Shown: positions 1 through 8,677 of the stretch, piece after piece
Layout of the letters: each line of letters opens with the position of its first letter
How positions within the stretch are numbered: position 1 is the stretch's first letter
Assembly (NCBI GenBank): GCA_023386965.1
Contig: JAEWIR010000010.1
Span: forward strand, 1-64,000
Reading direction: 5' to 3'
Length of the DNA: 64,000 nucleotides
From: Bacteroidota bacterium
Lineage (GTDB): Bacteria > Bacteroidota > Bacteroidia > Flavobacteriales > Weeksellaceae
Translations under genes and position numbers: made by a program
Notes under the pieces: model-generated
What the model saw: the letters and a program-made list of their open reading frames with translations, nothing else
What the model was told of the DNA's origin: nothing
Database searches by the model: none

Positions 1-2
1 CA

Positions 3-704
3 TTGCAGCAGTTAAAGTCCGGAGTGCCCTACCAGCAGATTCTTGGAAAGGCTTTGTTCTATAGCCTGGAATTCATGGTGGACAGTTCTGTACTGATTCC
101 ACGGCCGGAAACCGAGGAACTGGTGGAGATGGACATTACTGAACTTAAGGCTTTAACCCAACTTCGAAGCTATTCTTCGGCGTTCAGCGATTCTTCGCCA
201 AAACAGCCAATACGGATCATTGACATTGGAACGGGCAGCGGGGCTATTGCCATTACCTTAAAAAAGCATTTTCCAGAAGCCACAGTCTGGGCTATAGACT
301 ATTCCGGGGCGGCCCTGCAGACCGCGGCAAAAAACGCTGACCTGCATAATACCCCAATCAACTTCGTACATACGGATTACCTCAATTCGGAACTTGAAGG
401 TAAGTTTGACCTGATCATTTCCAACCCGCCTTATATCGGAAAGGATGAAGCGGATGAAATTGCGGATTCGGTAAAAGAGTTCGAACCAAAAATGGCCCTG
501 TTCTCTCCTGTGGACGACGCGCTGGTTTTCTACCGGAAGATCGCAGCTGATGCACTTGTTCATCTTGCAGAAGAGGGTGTGGTCTTACTGGAAATCAACC
601 AGAAACTCGGACCGGAAACCCTTGCACTTTTTAAAGATTTTCCAAACGCCGAACTGCTGAAAGACCTTTCCGGCAACGACCGGTTCATACGTGTGCGTTC
701 ATGA
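3..704 (+). CDS. prmC: Peptide chain release factor N5-glutamine methyltransferase, 5' truncated
   Basis: PrmC methylates the glutamine of the GGQ motif in release factors RF1 and RF2, using S-adenosylmethionine in the cytosol. The visible part opens inside the N-terminal domain, with the family signature around LIPRPETEELVE. A SAM-binding glycine motif (DIGTGSGAIAI) follows, and then the catalytic NPPY motif (ISNPPYIG), which holds the substrate glutamine. The 233 visible residues lack roughly the first 50 of a normal protein of about 285. The TTG at position 3 is only the first codon in the window, so the true start lies upstream. The C-terminus is complete. Identification is secure from the two motifs. 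Confidence 0.93.
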   Translation: MQQLKSGVPYQQILGKALFYSLEFMVDSSVLIPRPETEELVEMDITELKALTQLRSYSSAFSDSSPKQPIRIIDIGTGSGAIAITLKKHFPEATVWAIDYSGAALQTAAKNADLHNTPINFVHTDYLNSELEGKFDLIISNPPYIGKDEADEIADSVKEFEPKMALFSPVDDALVFYRKIAADALVHLAEEGVVLLEINQKLGPETLALFKDFPNAELLKDLSGNDRFIRVRS

Positions 705-817
705 AATGGGTCCGGTCTTTCAGATTTCTTGTTTTGGCACAACCTTCACTACATTATCATGTCATGGTTTTCAGTTAGACAAGCTCCCGGAATTCCGACC
801 GCTAATTCCAAAAAGAT

Positions 818-825
818 TATCTTTG
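818..825 (+). promoter_or_regulatory. -7 element for the signalling operon
   Basis: TATCTTTG matches the Bacteroidetes -7 consensus TAnnTTTG. It lies 33 bases before the ATG at 858, and no convincing TTG is found at the usual 19-base spacing. Confidence 0.5.
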
Positions 826-857
826 ATCACTTATTACCATTAAATGCGTACTGAATA

Positions 858-2003
858 ATGATTCTAATCGTAGATGATTCACCTGAAAATATAATTTCCC
901 TGAAAAGGGTGCTCGAGAAAAATGACTTTGAAGTTGACACGGCATCATCCGGCGAAGAGGCATTAAAGAAAATTCTGAAAAAGTCGTATGTACTTATTAT
1001 CCTTGATGTTCAGATGCCGGGTATGGACGGATTTGAAGTTGCTGAAGCCATATCGGGATACAGCCGGGCGCGGGAAACAGCCATTATTTTCCTGTCGGCC
1101 GCCAGTGCCAACGTCAACCTGATTACCAAAGGATATTCCTCCGGCGGACTGGACTACATCAGCAAACCGGTGGATATGAATATCCTGCTGCTTAAGGTGA
1201 AAACCTTTTACCGTATTTATGAACAAAGCCGTGCCCTTAACCAAATGCAGGATGCCCTGCGCGAGGAAATTGAATTCCGTAAAGAGGCCGAGCGTAAGAA
1301 AGACGAATTCATAAGCATTGCCAGTCACGAGCTTAAAACGCCAATGACCAGCATAAAAGGTTATATACAGTTGCTGGAACGCAGTCTGGATAAGCATGAT
1401 ATCGAATCCATCCGGACGAGGCTCAAAAAAGTACACAACCAGGTGGAAAAACTGAACCTGCTGATTGCTGACCTCCTGGACATCTCTAAAATTGAGAGCG
1501 GAAAGCTTAAATTCAACAAGAAATACTTTGCTTTCGATGAGGTAGTGGATCATATTGTAGAGATTATGCAGCAATCCAATCCGCAGGTAAAGATCCTCAA
1601 AAAAGGCAGCGTAAACTGTGAGATTTACGGTGATGAAATGCGCCTGGAACAGGTAATCGTTAATTTTATCTCCAACGCGATCAAATATGCGCCTGATACC
1701 CACGAAATACACGTCAACTGTAAGCTGGAAGATGACAGGATTTATTTTTCTGTGCGCGATTTCGGGATCGGCATGTCTGAGGAGCATCAGGAGAAAATTT
1801 TCGATAAGTTTTACAGAATCGAAGAAACTTCAGAACGTTTTCAGGGACTGGGTATCGGGCTTTATATCTGTCAGGAAATCATTGACCGCCACCATGGAAC
1901 CATAGGTGTAAAAAGCACTTTAGGTGAAGGGTCAGAGTTCTACTATTACATTCCCCTGCATCCAACCGGGGAAAAAATCAATCAATTACAGCATGAGTTT
2001 TAA
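858..2003 (+). CDS. Response regulator-histidine kinase hybrid (REC-HisKA-HATPase)
   Basis: A soluble histidine kinase of 381 residues with an N-terminal receiver domain (about 1-120, phosphoacceptor Asp50 in LDVQMPGMDG). A short coiled coil leads to a HisKA domain with His157 (IASHELKTP). The HATPase domain has the N box NFISNAIKYAP, the G1 box DFGIGM and the G2 box GLGIGLYI. There is no membrane segment, so it probably receives phosphate or a protein signal inside the cell. It is first in a six-gene set with a large membrane hybrid kinase, response regulators, CheR and CheB. Its 3' end overlaps the next gene by 11 bases, which suggests coupled translation. The input signal is unknown. Confidence 0.92.
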   Translation: MILIVDDSPENIISLKRVLEKNDFEVDTASSGEEALKKILKKSYVLIILDVQMPGMDGFEVAEAISGYSRARETAIIFLSAASANVNLITKGYSSGGLDYISKPVDMNILLLKVKTFYRIYEQSRALNQMQDALREEIEFRKEAERKKDEFISIASHELKTPMTSIKGYIQLLERSLDKHDIESIRTRLKKVHNQVEKLNLLIADLLDISKIESGKLKFNKKYFAFDEVVDHIVEIMQQSNPQVKILKKGSVNCEIYGDEMRLEQVIVNFISNAIKYAPDTHEIHVNCKLEDDRIYFSVRDFGIGMSEEHQEKIFDKFYRIEETSERFQGLGIGLYICQEIIDRHHGTIGVKSTLGEGSEFYYYIPLHPTGEKINQLQHEF

Positions 2004-5000
2004 AAAAAATCTACTTTTTGGGCTGGGCTTTTCGCTCCTCCTGCTTCTTGTAAGTTCCACAGCATCCTTTATCAGTATCAGAAACCTGATAGACAGTTCC
2101 ACTATGGTTCGCGAAACCAATAAGAACATCAAGGACCTGGACCATATTTTTTCGCTGGTTAAAGATGCGGAAACGGGTCAGCGCGGATATCTGCTGTCCG
2201 GTGACGCACGGTTCCTGGAACCCTACACCCGTGCCAAGGCAAAAATAGATGACGCCATTACAGATCTCTCCGTACACCTTACGCAAATGGGCGGGCAGAC
2301 CCAAAATATGGAGAAGCTGCGCAACAGCATCGATACACGAATTGAAATACTGGACCGCAACCTGAACTATAAACGCGGTAACAATCCGGTATCGTCCGAA
2401 CAGTTGCTGGAAGGTAAGAAGTATATGGACGAAATCCGCAATATGGTTTCCATTATGCAGTCGGCGGAGAAAAATGTGCTGGCTTCACGTACGGAAAACA
2501 TGAATAAGTTTGCCTCCTATACTCCCCTGCTTATCATTCTTTCGGCTATTCTGGCCATTACCATTACCCTGGTCTTCTTCCGCAAGGTGAATCAGGACTT
2601 CATGGAAAAATCGAATCTTACCCAGGAACTTGAGGAAAAGAACGAGGAAACAGAGAACCGCCTGAAAGCCATTGAAAAGGTGACATCACAGATTTCAAAC
2701 GGCGATTATGATATCCTGAGTGACCAGAATGCGCAGAAAAACCTGGGCAATGTGGCAGGCCCGCTCAACAGCATGGCCGCCTCTTTAAAAGATTCCTTTA
2801 ATTCACTGGAAGAAAAGGAATGGCTGAGCAGTGCCGCAGCCAAACTGAATGAGCGAATGATGGGCGAAAAAAGCCTGGAAACACTGGCCGCCGACATCCT
2901 GGAAACACTTACCGACCTTACCGGGAGCAGCGTAGCAGCCATCTATGTGCATGAGAACAACCAGTTACACCTGGCCGGAAGTTTTGCGCTTTCGCAGGCG
3001 GACCTGCGCAGGACCGTACAGATGGGCGAAGGAATTTCCGGTGAAGCCTTCCGCTCCTCCAAACTGATGGTGGTTCGGGAGATTGAAGATGACGCACTAA
3101 CCATAAGCTATGCCAGCGGTGCCACGAAACCCACCAACATTGTCGCACTGCCCATCACACGCTATCAGATTCCATTGGGCGTACTTGAGCTCGGCAGTAC
3201 TCAGGCATATACCCCACGACAACTGGAATTCCTGGAAGCCGTGGCCGGTAATGTAGGTCTGGCCTTATACGGCGCACAGAGCCGCATCAAGCTTCAGGAA
3301 CTGCTGGAGGAAACACAGGCACAGTCCGAGGAACTGCAGTCCCAGCATTCCGAACTCGAAAATATCAATGCGGAACTGGAAGCACAGTCCCAGAAACTTC
3401 TGGCCTCGGAAGAGGAACTCCGCGTACAGCAGGAGGAACTGTTGCAGAGCAACCAGGAACTGGAAGAAAGGACCGCACTTCTGGAAGAGAAGAACCTGCT
3501 TATCGAGCAGCGTAACATCGACATTCAGCAAAAATCAATCGAGCTGGAACAAAGCACCAAGTACAAGTCGGAATTCCTGGCCAATATGTCGCACGAACTC
3601 CGTACCCCGCTCAACTCCATCCTGCTGCTTTCCAAACTGATGACGGAGAGTGACGACCTGGACGAACAGTATGTAGAATATGCCGAGGTCATGCAGAGTT
3701 CCGGACAGGGTCTGCTCACCCTAATTGACGAAATCCTGGACCTGTCCAAGATTGAATCCGGTAAAATGACGCTGGAAATAGAGGAAGTACCATTAGCGGA
3801 CATCACCTATGATATGCGCATGCTCTTTTCGCCGCTGGCCAAAGAGAAAAATCTGGAACTGATCATTGAAACCGGAGAAAGCGCCGCAGAAACCCTGCAC
3901 ACGGACAAACTCCGACTGGAGCAGATATTGAAGAACCTGCTGTCCAACGCCATCAAATTTACGTCCGAAGGCAGCATTACACTCCGCGTTCTCGGTGATT
4001 CTTCAGGACACCGGATCAGCTTTAAGGTCATAGATACAGGTATCGGCATTGCGCGTGACAAGATGCGGCTTGTTTTTGAAGCCTTCCAGCAGGCTGACGG
4101 TTCTACACAGCGCAAATATGGCGGCACCGGTCTCGGACTTTCCATCAGCCGTGAACTTGCCCGACTTTTGGGTGGTGAGATTACCCTTGAAAGTACCGAA
4201 GGTGAAGGAAGTGAATTTACACTGATCCTGCCCACCGACGCTACCAAGGTTACCCCACCGGCAGAAGCTACAAAAATGTTGGAAGCCGATACAGAGGACA
4301 CCGTTTCCGAACAGCCTGAAAGGTACATCGCCTCCCATATCCCGCAGCCTATAGAGGATGACCGCGATAACATCAAGGCGGGAGACAAGATTATACTGAT
4401 CATTGAAGACGATACGCCATTCGCCAGAATCCTGCTGGATTATGCACGCAGTAAGGGCTACAAAGGAATTGCAGCGGTGCGGGGCGACGCCGGACTCGAA
4501 ATGGCGCAGCTCTATAAGCCGCTGGCTATCCTGCTGGATATACAGCTGCCTGTAATGGACGGCTGGCAGGTGATGGAAGCGCTTAAGGCGAATCCTGAAA
4601 CCAAACCTATACCGGTACACATCATGTCGTCCATGAAGTTCAGGCAGGAAAGTCTCCTTCGGGGCGCCGTGGATTTCATTAACAAACCCTTCGCGCTGGA
4701 ACAGATGCAGGACATCTTCAGCAAACTGGAACAGGCACTGAACAAAGGTCCGCGCAAGGTACTGATTGTAGAGGAAAATGAACAGCACGCCAAGGCACTC
4801 AGCTATTTCCTTTCAGCCAATAATATCACGACCGACATCGCCTCCAACGTGACCGAGAGCATTGATTCCCTTAAAAACAGAGAGATCGACTGTGTGATTC
4901 TGGACATGGGCGTTCCGCACCATAACGCTTACGAGACACTTGAAACCATCAAACAGAGCGAAGGCCTGGAACATCTGCCGATCATCGTGTTCACCGGTAA

Positions 5001-5568
5001 AAACCTGTCGCAGGGCGAGGAAACCCGGATCAAGAAATACGCCGATTCGATAGTCGTAAAGACCGCCTACTCCTATCAGCGCATCCTGGATGAAGCCGGC
5101 CTCTTCCTGCACCTTGTAGAAGAAAAGAATAAAAAGAAACAGGACGGAAGCGGTAATTTTGAAAATTCCGGTGAACTCAGAAATATACTGAAGGACAAAA
5201 CCGTTCTTATTGCAGATGATGATGTTAGGAATATTTTCTCGCTGACCAAAGCACTGGAAATACACGGCATGAAGGTCATTCCGGCGATGGACGGCAAGGA
5301 AGCGCTTACAGCGCTGCAAAGCAACCCGGATATCGATGTGGTACTTATGGATATGATGATGCCGGAAATGGACGGTTACGAGAGCATCCGTGAGATCCGT
5401 GCTACGCCGGAGTATAGAAACCTGCCTGTATTGGCGGTTACCTCCAAAGCCATGATGGGCGACCGCGAAAAATGTATCGCCGTGGGCGCCTCAGATTATA
5501 TTTCAAAGCCTGTAGACATCGACCAGCTGATCTCGCTTCTGCGTGTCTGGCTGTACGACAAAATTTAA
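1993..5568 (+). CDS. Membrane hybrid histidine kinase: CHASE3-HAMP-GAF-HisKA-HATPase-three receivers
   Basis: A 1191-residue sensor kinase. A transmembrane helix (about 8-27) and a second one (about 175-197) enclose a periplasmic CHASE3 domain with the typical AETGQRGYLL motif. HAMP-like, GAF (about 290-425) and long Glu/Gln-rich coiled-coil segments follow. HisKA carries His534 (MSHELRTP), and the HATPase shows N, G1 and G2 boxes. Three receivers follow with phosphoacceptors Asp849, Asp971 and Asp1120. The second has EE where the acidic DD pair is usual. ATG 1993 is preferred over the upstream in-frame codon at 1924 because it starts directly before the first membrane helix. This is probably the main sensor of a non-flagellar CheR/CheB pathway; the ligand is unknown. 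Confidence 0.93.
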   Translation: MSFKKNLLFGLGFSLLLLLVSSTASFISIRNLIDSSTMVRETNKNIKDLDHIFSLVKDAETGQRGYLLSGDARFLEPYTRAKAKIDDAITDLSVHLTQMGGQTQNMEKLRNSIDTRIEILDRNLNYKRGNNPVSSEQLLEGKKYMDEIRNMVSIMQSAEKNVLASRTENMNKFASYTPLLIILSAILAITITLVFFRKVNQDFMEKSNLTQELEEKNEETENRLKAIEKVTSQISNGDYDILSDQNAQKNLGNVAGPLNSMAASLKDSFNSLEEKEWLSSAAAKLNERMMGEKSLETLAADILETLTDLTGSSVAAIYVHENNQLHLAGSFALSQADLRRTVQMGEGISGEAFRSSKLMVVREIEDDALTISYASGATKPTNIVALPITRYQIPLGVLELGSTQAYTPRQLEFLEAVAGNVGLALYGAQSRIKLQELLEETQAQSEELQSQHSELENINAELEAQSQKLLASEEELRVQQEELLQSNQELEERTALLEEKNLLIEQRNIDIQQKSIELEQSTKYKSEFLANMSHELRTPLNSILLLSKLMTESDDLDEQYVEYAEVMQSSGQGLLTLIDEILDLSKIESGKMTLEIEEVPLADITYDMRMLFSPLAKEKNLELIIETGESAAETLHTDKLRLEQILKNLLSNAIKFTSEGSITLRVLGDSSGHRISFKVIDTGIGIARDKMRLVFEAFQQADGSTQRKYGGTGLGLSISRELARLLGGEITLESTEGEGSEFTLILPTDATKVTPPAEATKMLEADTEDTVSEQPERYIASHIPQPIEDDRDNIKAGDKIILIIEDDTPFARILLDYARSKGYKGIAAVRGDAGLEMAQLYKPLAILLDIQLPVMDGWQVMEALKANPETKPIPVHIMSSMKFRQESLLRGAVDFINKPFALEQMQDIFSKLEQALNKGPRKVLIVEENEQHAKALSYFLSANNITTDIASNVTESIDSLKNREIDCVILDMGVPHHNAYETLETIKQSEGLEHLPIIVFTGKNLSQGEETRIKKYADSIVVKTAYSYQRILDEAGLFLHLVEEKNKKKQDGSGNFENSGELRNILKDKTVLIADDDVRNIFSLTKALEIHGMKVIPAMDGKEALTALQSNPDIDVVLMDMMMPEMDGYESIREIRATPEYRNLPVLAVTSKAMMGDREKCIAVGASDYISKPVDIDQLISLLRVWLYDKI

Positions 5569-5577
5569 CCATTCCTA

Positions 5578-5952
5578 ATGAACGAAAAGAAAGAAATCCT
5601 GATTATTGACGATGACAGCAAGAATATCTTCGCTCTCAGCGCGGTACTCAAGGCCAGAAAATACGGCTGCGTGTCGGCACTCAGCGCGAAGGAAGGACTG
5701 TCACTCATGGTACACAACCCCAATATCGGTGTGGTGCTTATGGACATGATGATGCCCGAGATGGATGGTTATGAGGCCATAGGCCTGATGAAATCGGATG
5801 ACCAACTGAAAGACATCCCGGTGATCGCTGTTACGGCGCAGGCCATGACGGGCGACCGCGAGAAGTGTCTGGATGCCGGTGCCGACGGATATATCTCGAA
5901 ACCGGTGAATGTGGACGAACTTTTGCAGTTACTGAACGAAATACTGAACTAA
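5578..5952 (+). CDS. Single-domain response regulator
   Basis: A 124-residue lone receiver domain with acidic residues near the N-terminus (IIDDDS), phosphoacceptor Asp56 in LMDMMMPEMDGYE, and the conserved Lys in YISKPVN. There is no output domain. It is closely similar to the third receiver of the preceding kinase (shared MMMPEMDGYE, MTGDREKC/MMGDREKC and YISKPV stretches), so one probably arose from the other by duplication. It starts 9 bases after the kinase stop and probably carries phosphate between kinase and downstream partners. Confidence 0.93.
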   Translation: MNEKKEILIIDDDSKNIFALSAVLKARKYGCVSALSAKEGLSLMVHNPNIGVVLMDMMMPEMDGYEAIGLMKSDDQLKDIPVIAVTAQAMTGDREKCLDAGADGYISKPVNVDELLQLLNEILN

Positions 5953-6786
5953 GTGACTTCTGAACATGCTGACGAATATCTGGAAATCCTCCTTTCCGAT
6001 ATTCTGGAAATCTACGGTTATGACTTTACGGGTTATTCCCGCGCTTCACTGAAGCGGCGGATTGTCCGTCTTTATGAACTGGACAGGTTCGTCAGCTTTG
6101 CCGAATACCGTTATAAGATCCGTACGGACGCCGTTTACTTCAAACGGTTTCTGGAGCAGGTGACCATCAATGTGACCGAGATGTTCCGCGACCCGGCCTT
6201 TTACAAGACGCTGCGTTCCGAAATCCTGCCGCGTCTGGGCACCTATCCTTTTATACGGATTTGGATTGCCGGCTGCAGCACGGGCGAAGAAGCCTATTCG
6301 GTGGCCATTTTCCTGAAGGAACTCAATCTGCTCCAGAAATCGCTGATCTATGCTACAGACATCAACAATGCCGTACTGGATAATGCTTCACAGGCCATGA
6401 TTCCAATGAGCAAGATTCAGCTTTACACGGAAAACTATATCGCGGCAGGCGGAAGTAAGAACTTCTCAGACTACTATTCCGCGAATTACAGTCTGGGCAA
6501 GCTCAATGATGAGCTTCGGTCCAAAATCATCTTCTCCAGCCATAACCTGGTGACCGACAATTCCTTTAATGAATTCCAGCTGATCCTTTGCCGCAACGTA
6601 ATTATCTACTTTGACCGCCCGCTGCAGAACAAGGTGTTCCGGCTCTTCGACAACAGCCTGGAGAAATTCGGTTACCTGGCCCTGGGCACCAAGGAATCAC
6701 TGGACTTCTCGCCCACGTCCAAAAACTTTGAAAGACTGAAAGGCGAAAAGATCTGGCGTAAAATCTCAGAAAATGCAAAAGTGTGA
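5953..6786 (+). CDS. CheR-family protein-glutamate methyltransferase
   Basis: A 277-residue CheR-type SAM-dependent O-methyltransferase. It has the alpha-helical N-terminal domain (about 10-75), then the Rossmann methyltransferase domain with the SAM motif IWIAGCSTGEEAYS and the C-terminal LCRNVIIYFD segment. The GTG at 5953 directly follows the previous stop and is the only plausible start near the domain edge. No methyl-accepting chemoreceptor or flagellar gene is in the window. The substrate is therefore likely a sensor kinase or another signalling protein, as proposed for other CheR/CheB pairs beside hybrid kinases. The 3' end overlaps the CheB gene by 14 bases. Confidence 0.92.
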   Translation: MTSEHADEYLEILLSDILEIYGYDFTGYSRASLKRRIVRLYELDRFVSFAEYRYKIRTDAVYFKRFLEQVTINVTEMFRDPAFYKTLRSEILPRLGTYPFIRIWIAGCSTGEEAYSVAIFLKELNLLQKSLIYATDINNAVLDNASQAMIPMSKIQLYTENYIAAGGSKNFSDYYSANYSLGKLNDELRSKIIFSSHNLVTDNSFNEFQLILCRNVIIYFDRPLQNKVFRLFDNSLEKFGYLALGTKESLDFSPTSKNFERLKGEKIWRKISENAKV

Positions 6787-7339
6787 AGCCCTGATCATAG
6801 GAGGCTCTGCCGGCAGCCTGGAAGTATTGCTGAAAATACTGCCGGACCTGAATCCTGCATTGCCCTTTCCCGTGATCATCGTTCTGCACCGCATGGCCGG
6901 CAAAGACAGCATCCTGACCAGCCTGCTGGCAGCGAAGACCCAACTCCATGTAAAGGAAGTGGATGAAAAGGAAAAAATGAAAGCCGGCACCATTTATATT
7001 GCTCCCCCTAATTACCACCTGCTTTTTGAACGCAACCGAACCTTCTCGCTGGACGCCTCAGAGAAAGTAAATTTCTCGCGACCGTCTCTGGATGTCAGTT
7101 TTGAAAGCGCTGCAGATGTGTTTGGCAAAAACATGGCCGGATTATTGCTGTCGGGAGCCAACAGCGACGGCACAGCCGGGCTGAAAGCCATTGCCCGAAA
7201 AGGAGGTAAAGTGACGGTTCAGGAACCCAGCACCGCGGTGGTAAGTTATATGCCGGCGCACGCCCTGGAACAGGTGGACACAGATGCTGTACTCACACCG
7301 GAGCTGATGCCCGCTTTTATCAATTCATTAGCAAACTGA
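6773..7339 (+). CDS. CheB-type protein-glutamate methylesterase domain
   Basis: A 188-residue protein made only of the CheB catalytic domain. The expected triad is visible: Ser12 in GGSAGS, His39 in VLHRM, and Asp132 in SGANSDGTAG. The usual N-terminal receiver of chemotaxis CheB is missing, but separate receivers are encoded before and after it. The protein should remove methyl groups added by the adjoining CheR. The start codon lies inside the CheR gene. The physiological target is not shown by the sequence. Confidence 0.92.
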   Translation: MQKCEALIIGGSAGSLEVLLKILPDLNPALPFPVIIVLHRMAGKDSILTSLLAAKTQLHVKEVDEKEKMKAGTIYIAPPNYHLLFERNRTFSLDASEKVNFSRPSLDVSFESAADVFGKNMAGLLLSGANSDGTAGLKAIARKGGKVTVQEPSTAVVSYMPAHALEQVDTDAVLTPELMPAFINSLAN

Positions 7340-7352
7340 CAGACAATTATAT

Positions 7353-7715
7353 ATGGATAAAAAAGTATTTATTTTTGATGACAATGTGGAGATCCTGGAG
7401 CTTTGCACGGAGATCCTGGAAGATCTGGGCTTCGAGGTGAAGACCTCGCCTACCACCAACGAGGTGGAAGAGCAGGTACTGGAATTTATGCCCGACCTTA
7501 TCTTTATGGATAACTGGCTGCCCGACATCAGCGGTATTGAAGCTACAAAACGCATTAAAGGTAATTCAGAACTCAGCCACATCCCGGTAATCTATTTCTC
7601 GGCCAACAGCAATATCAGCGAACTGGCCTCACTGGCGGGTGCAGATGATTATATTGCAAAACCTTTCGACATTGAACTGTTTGAAGAAAAGGTACTGAAG
7701 TACGCAGAAGCCTAA
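7353..7715 (+). CDS. Single-domain response regulator
   Basis: A 120-residue receiver domain with phosphoacceptor Asp53 in LIFMDNWLPDISG, a conserved Ser/Ala region (IYFSANS) and the Lys in YIAKPFD. No output domain is present. It closes the signalling operon 13 bases after cheB and is followed by a strong terminator. It diverges more from the other receivers than the 5578 gene does, so it probably has a separate partner. Confidence 0.9.
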   Translation: MDKKVFIFDDNVEILELCTEILEDLGFEVKTSPTTNEVEEQVLEFMPDLIFMDNWLPDISGIEATKRIKGNSELSHIPVIYFSANSNISELASLAGADDYIAKPFDIELFEEKVLKYAEA

Positions 7716-7737
7716 TGAGCCCAAGCATAAATCATCA

Positions 7738-7768
7738 AAAAAGCAGTCTGCGATCAGGCTGCTTTTTC
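7738..7768 (+). terminator. Rho-independent terminator of the signalling operon
   Basis: A hairpin of about 13 pairs (AAAAAGCAG...CTGCTTTTT, loop CGAT) ends in a T run, 22 bases after the last regulator stop. Confidence 0.85.
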
Positions 7769-7852
7769 TATGCGGCGCAGACATGCAGTATATCCTACCC
7801 AATCCTGACCCTACGTAGAGTAACGTATTTATTGATAAAAACATTTTATTTA

Positions 7853-7882
7853 TTGTTTCTCAATAAATATTTATTACTTTTG
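7853..7882 (+). promoter_or_regulatory. Bacteroidetes-type promoter for the DUF2975 gene
   Basis: TTG at 7853-7855 and TACTTTTG at 7875-7882 are separated by exactly 19 bases, the optimum for the flavobacterial primary sigma factor. The start codon follows 22 bases downstream. Confidence 0.75.
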
Positions 7883-7904
7883 ACTAAACTTAAAACCCAA
7901 AGTC

Positions 7905-8441
7905 ATGTCAAAAACCGATTACACCCTGTTTATTGTGCTTCAGGTATTCGCCTGGATCATCTTTGTAGCGCTCTGCATTGAGGCCGGCGGCCTGCTTGTC
8001 AACTTTGTCTTCAGCCTGTTCGGTCCTGAAATGCTGCCTAAACTTTACAACAAACTGGACCTTACCGGAGTCATTACCCGAAACAGCGGCGCCTTTTACG
8101 GACTTTACAGTTTTATCCTGGTCATTGCCTTTCTAAAGGCCGCGCTGTTCTATGAGGTCATCAAACTCACGCAGACACTTAAACTGGATCAACCTTTCAC
8201 GCTGACGGTGGCCAGACAGATTGCCAAAATCAGTTATTTTACACTCTCCATCGGACTCTTAAGTTTTATGGGCAGACAGTTCGCAAAACAGGTGGAGCGC
8301 AGCGGAATCACCACCTCCGGTCTGGAGGTCTTTTGGCACGACAGTCAGGCATTTGTGCTGATGGCCGCGGTAATCTATGTCATTTCTGCTATCTTTAAAA
8401 GAGGCGTTGAACTTCAGGACGAACACGATTTAACCGTTTAA
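7905..8441 (+). CDS. DUF2975 membrane protein
   Basis: A 178-residue inner-membrane protein with four predicted hydrophobic helices (about 9-32, 61-82, 108-125, 148-165). It matches the DUF2975 family, whose members are regularly encoded beside a small XRE-type repressor, as here. The function of the family is not established. A regulator/membrane partner role like that of small stress modules is only an inference. The stop is followed after 3 bases by the regulator start, so the two are co-transcribed from the promoter at 7853-7882. Confidence 0.82.
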   Translation: MSKTDYTLFIVLQVFAWIIFVALCIEAGGLLVNFVFSLFGPEMLPKLYNKLDLTGVITRNSGAFYGLYSFILVIAFLKAALFYEVIKLTQTLKLDQPFTLTVARQIAKISYFTLSIGLLSFMGRQFAKQVERSGITTSGLEVFWHDSQAFVLMAAVIYVISAIFKRGVELQDEHDLTV

Positions 8442-8444
8442 GCC

Positions 8445-8675
8445 ATGCCGATTATTGTAAACCTGGACGTCATGATGGCCAAACGCAAGATGTCACTGAA
8501 TGAGCTCTCCGAAAAAGTGGACCTTACCCTGTCCAACCTTTCCATCCTGAAAACCGGTAAGGCCAAAGCCGTAAGGTTCTCCACCCTGGAGGCCATCTGT
8601 AAAGCCCTGGACTGCCAGCCGGGGGATTTGCTGGAGTATGTGAGTGAGGACGTTAATCAGGGAGAACCCACTTAA
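8445..8675 (+). CDS. Small XRE/Cro-type helix-turn-helix regulator (YozG-like)
   Basis: A 76-residue DNA-binding protein that is nearly all helix-turn-helix: KMSLNELSEKVDLTLSNLSI followed by a recognition helix and the closing ALDCQPGDLLEY motif typical of this family. It is coupled to the DUF2975 gene, the usual genomic partner. It probably regulates its own operon. Its stop lies 2 bases from the convergent sugar transferase stop. Confidence 0.88.
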   Translation: MPIIVNLDVMMAKRKMSLNELSEKVDLTLSNLSILKTGKAKAVRFSTLEAICKALDCQPGDLLEYVSEDVNQGEPT

Positions 8676-8677
8676 TT

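Noticed and set aside
963..1787. A 274-residue minus-strand frame in the first kinase
   Set aside because: It is a shadow of the REC-HisKA-HATPase gene, with no recognisable domain of its own.
7715..7981. An 88-residue plus-strand frame between the last regulator and DUF2975
   Set aside because: It runs through the terminator at 7738-7768 and the promoter at 7853-7882 and overlaps DUF2975 in another frame.
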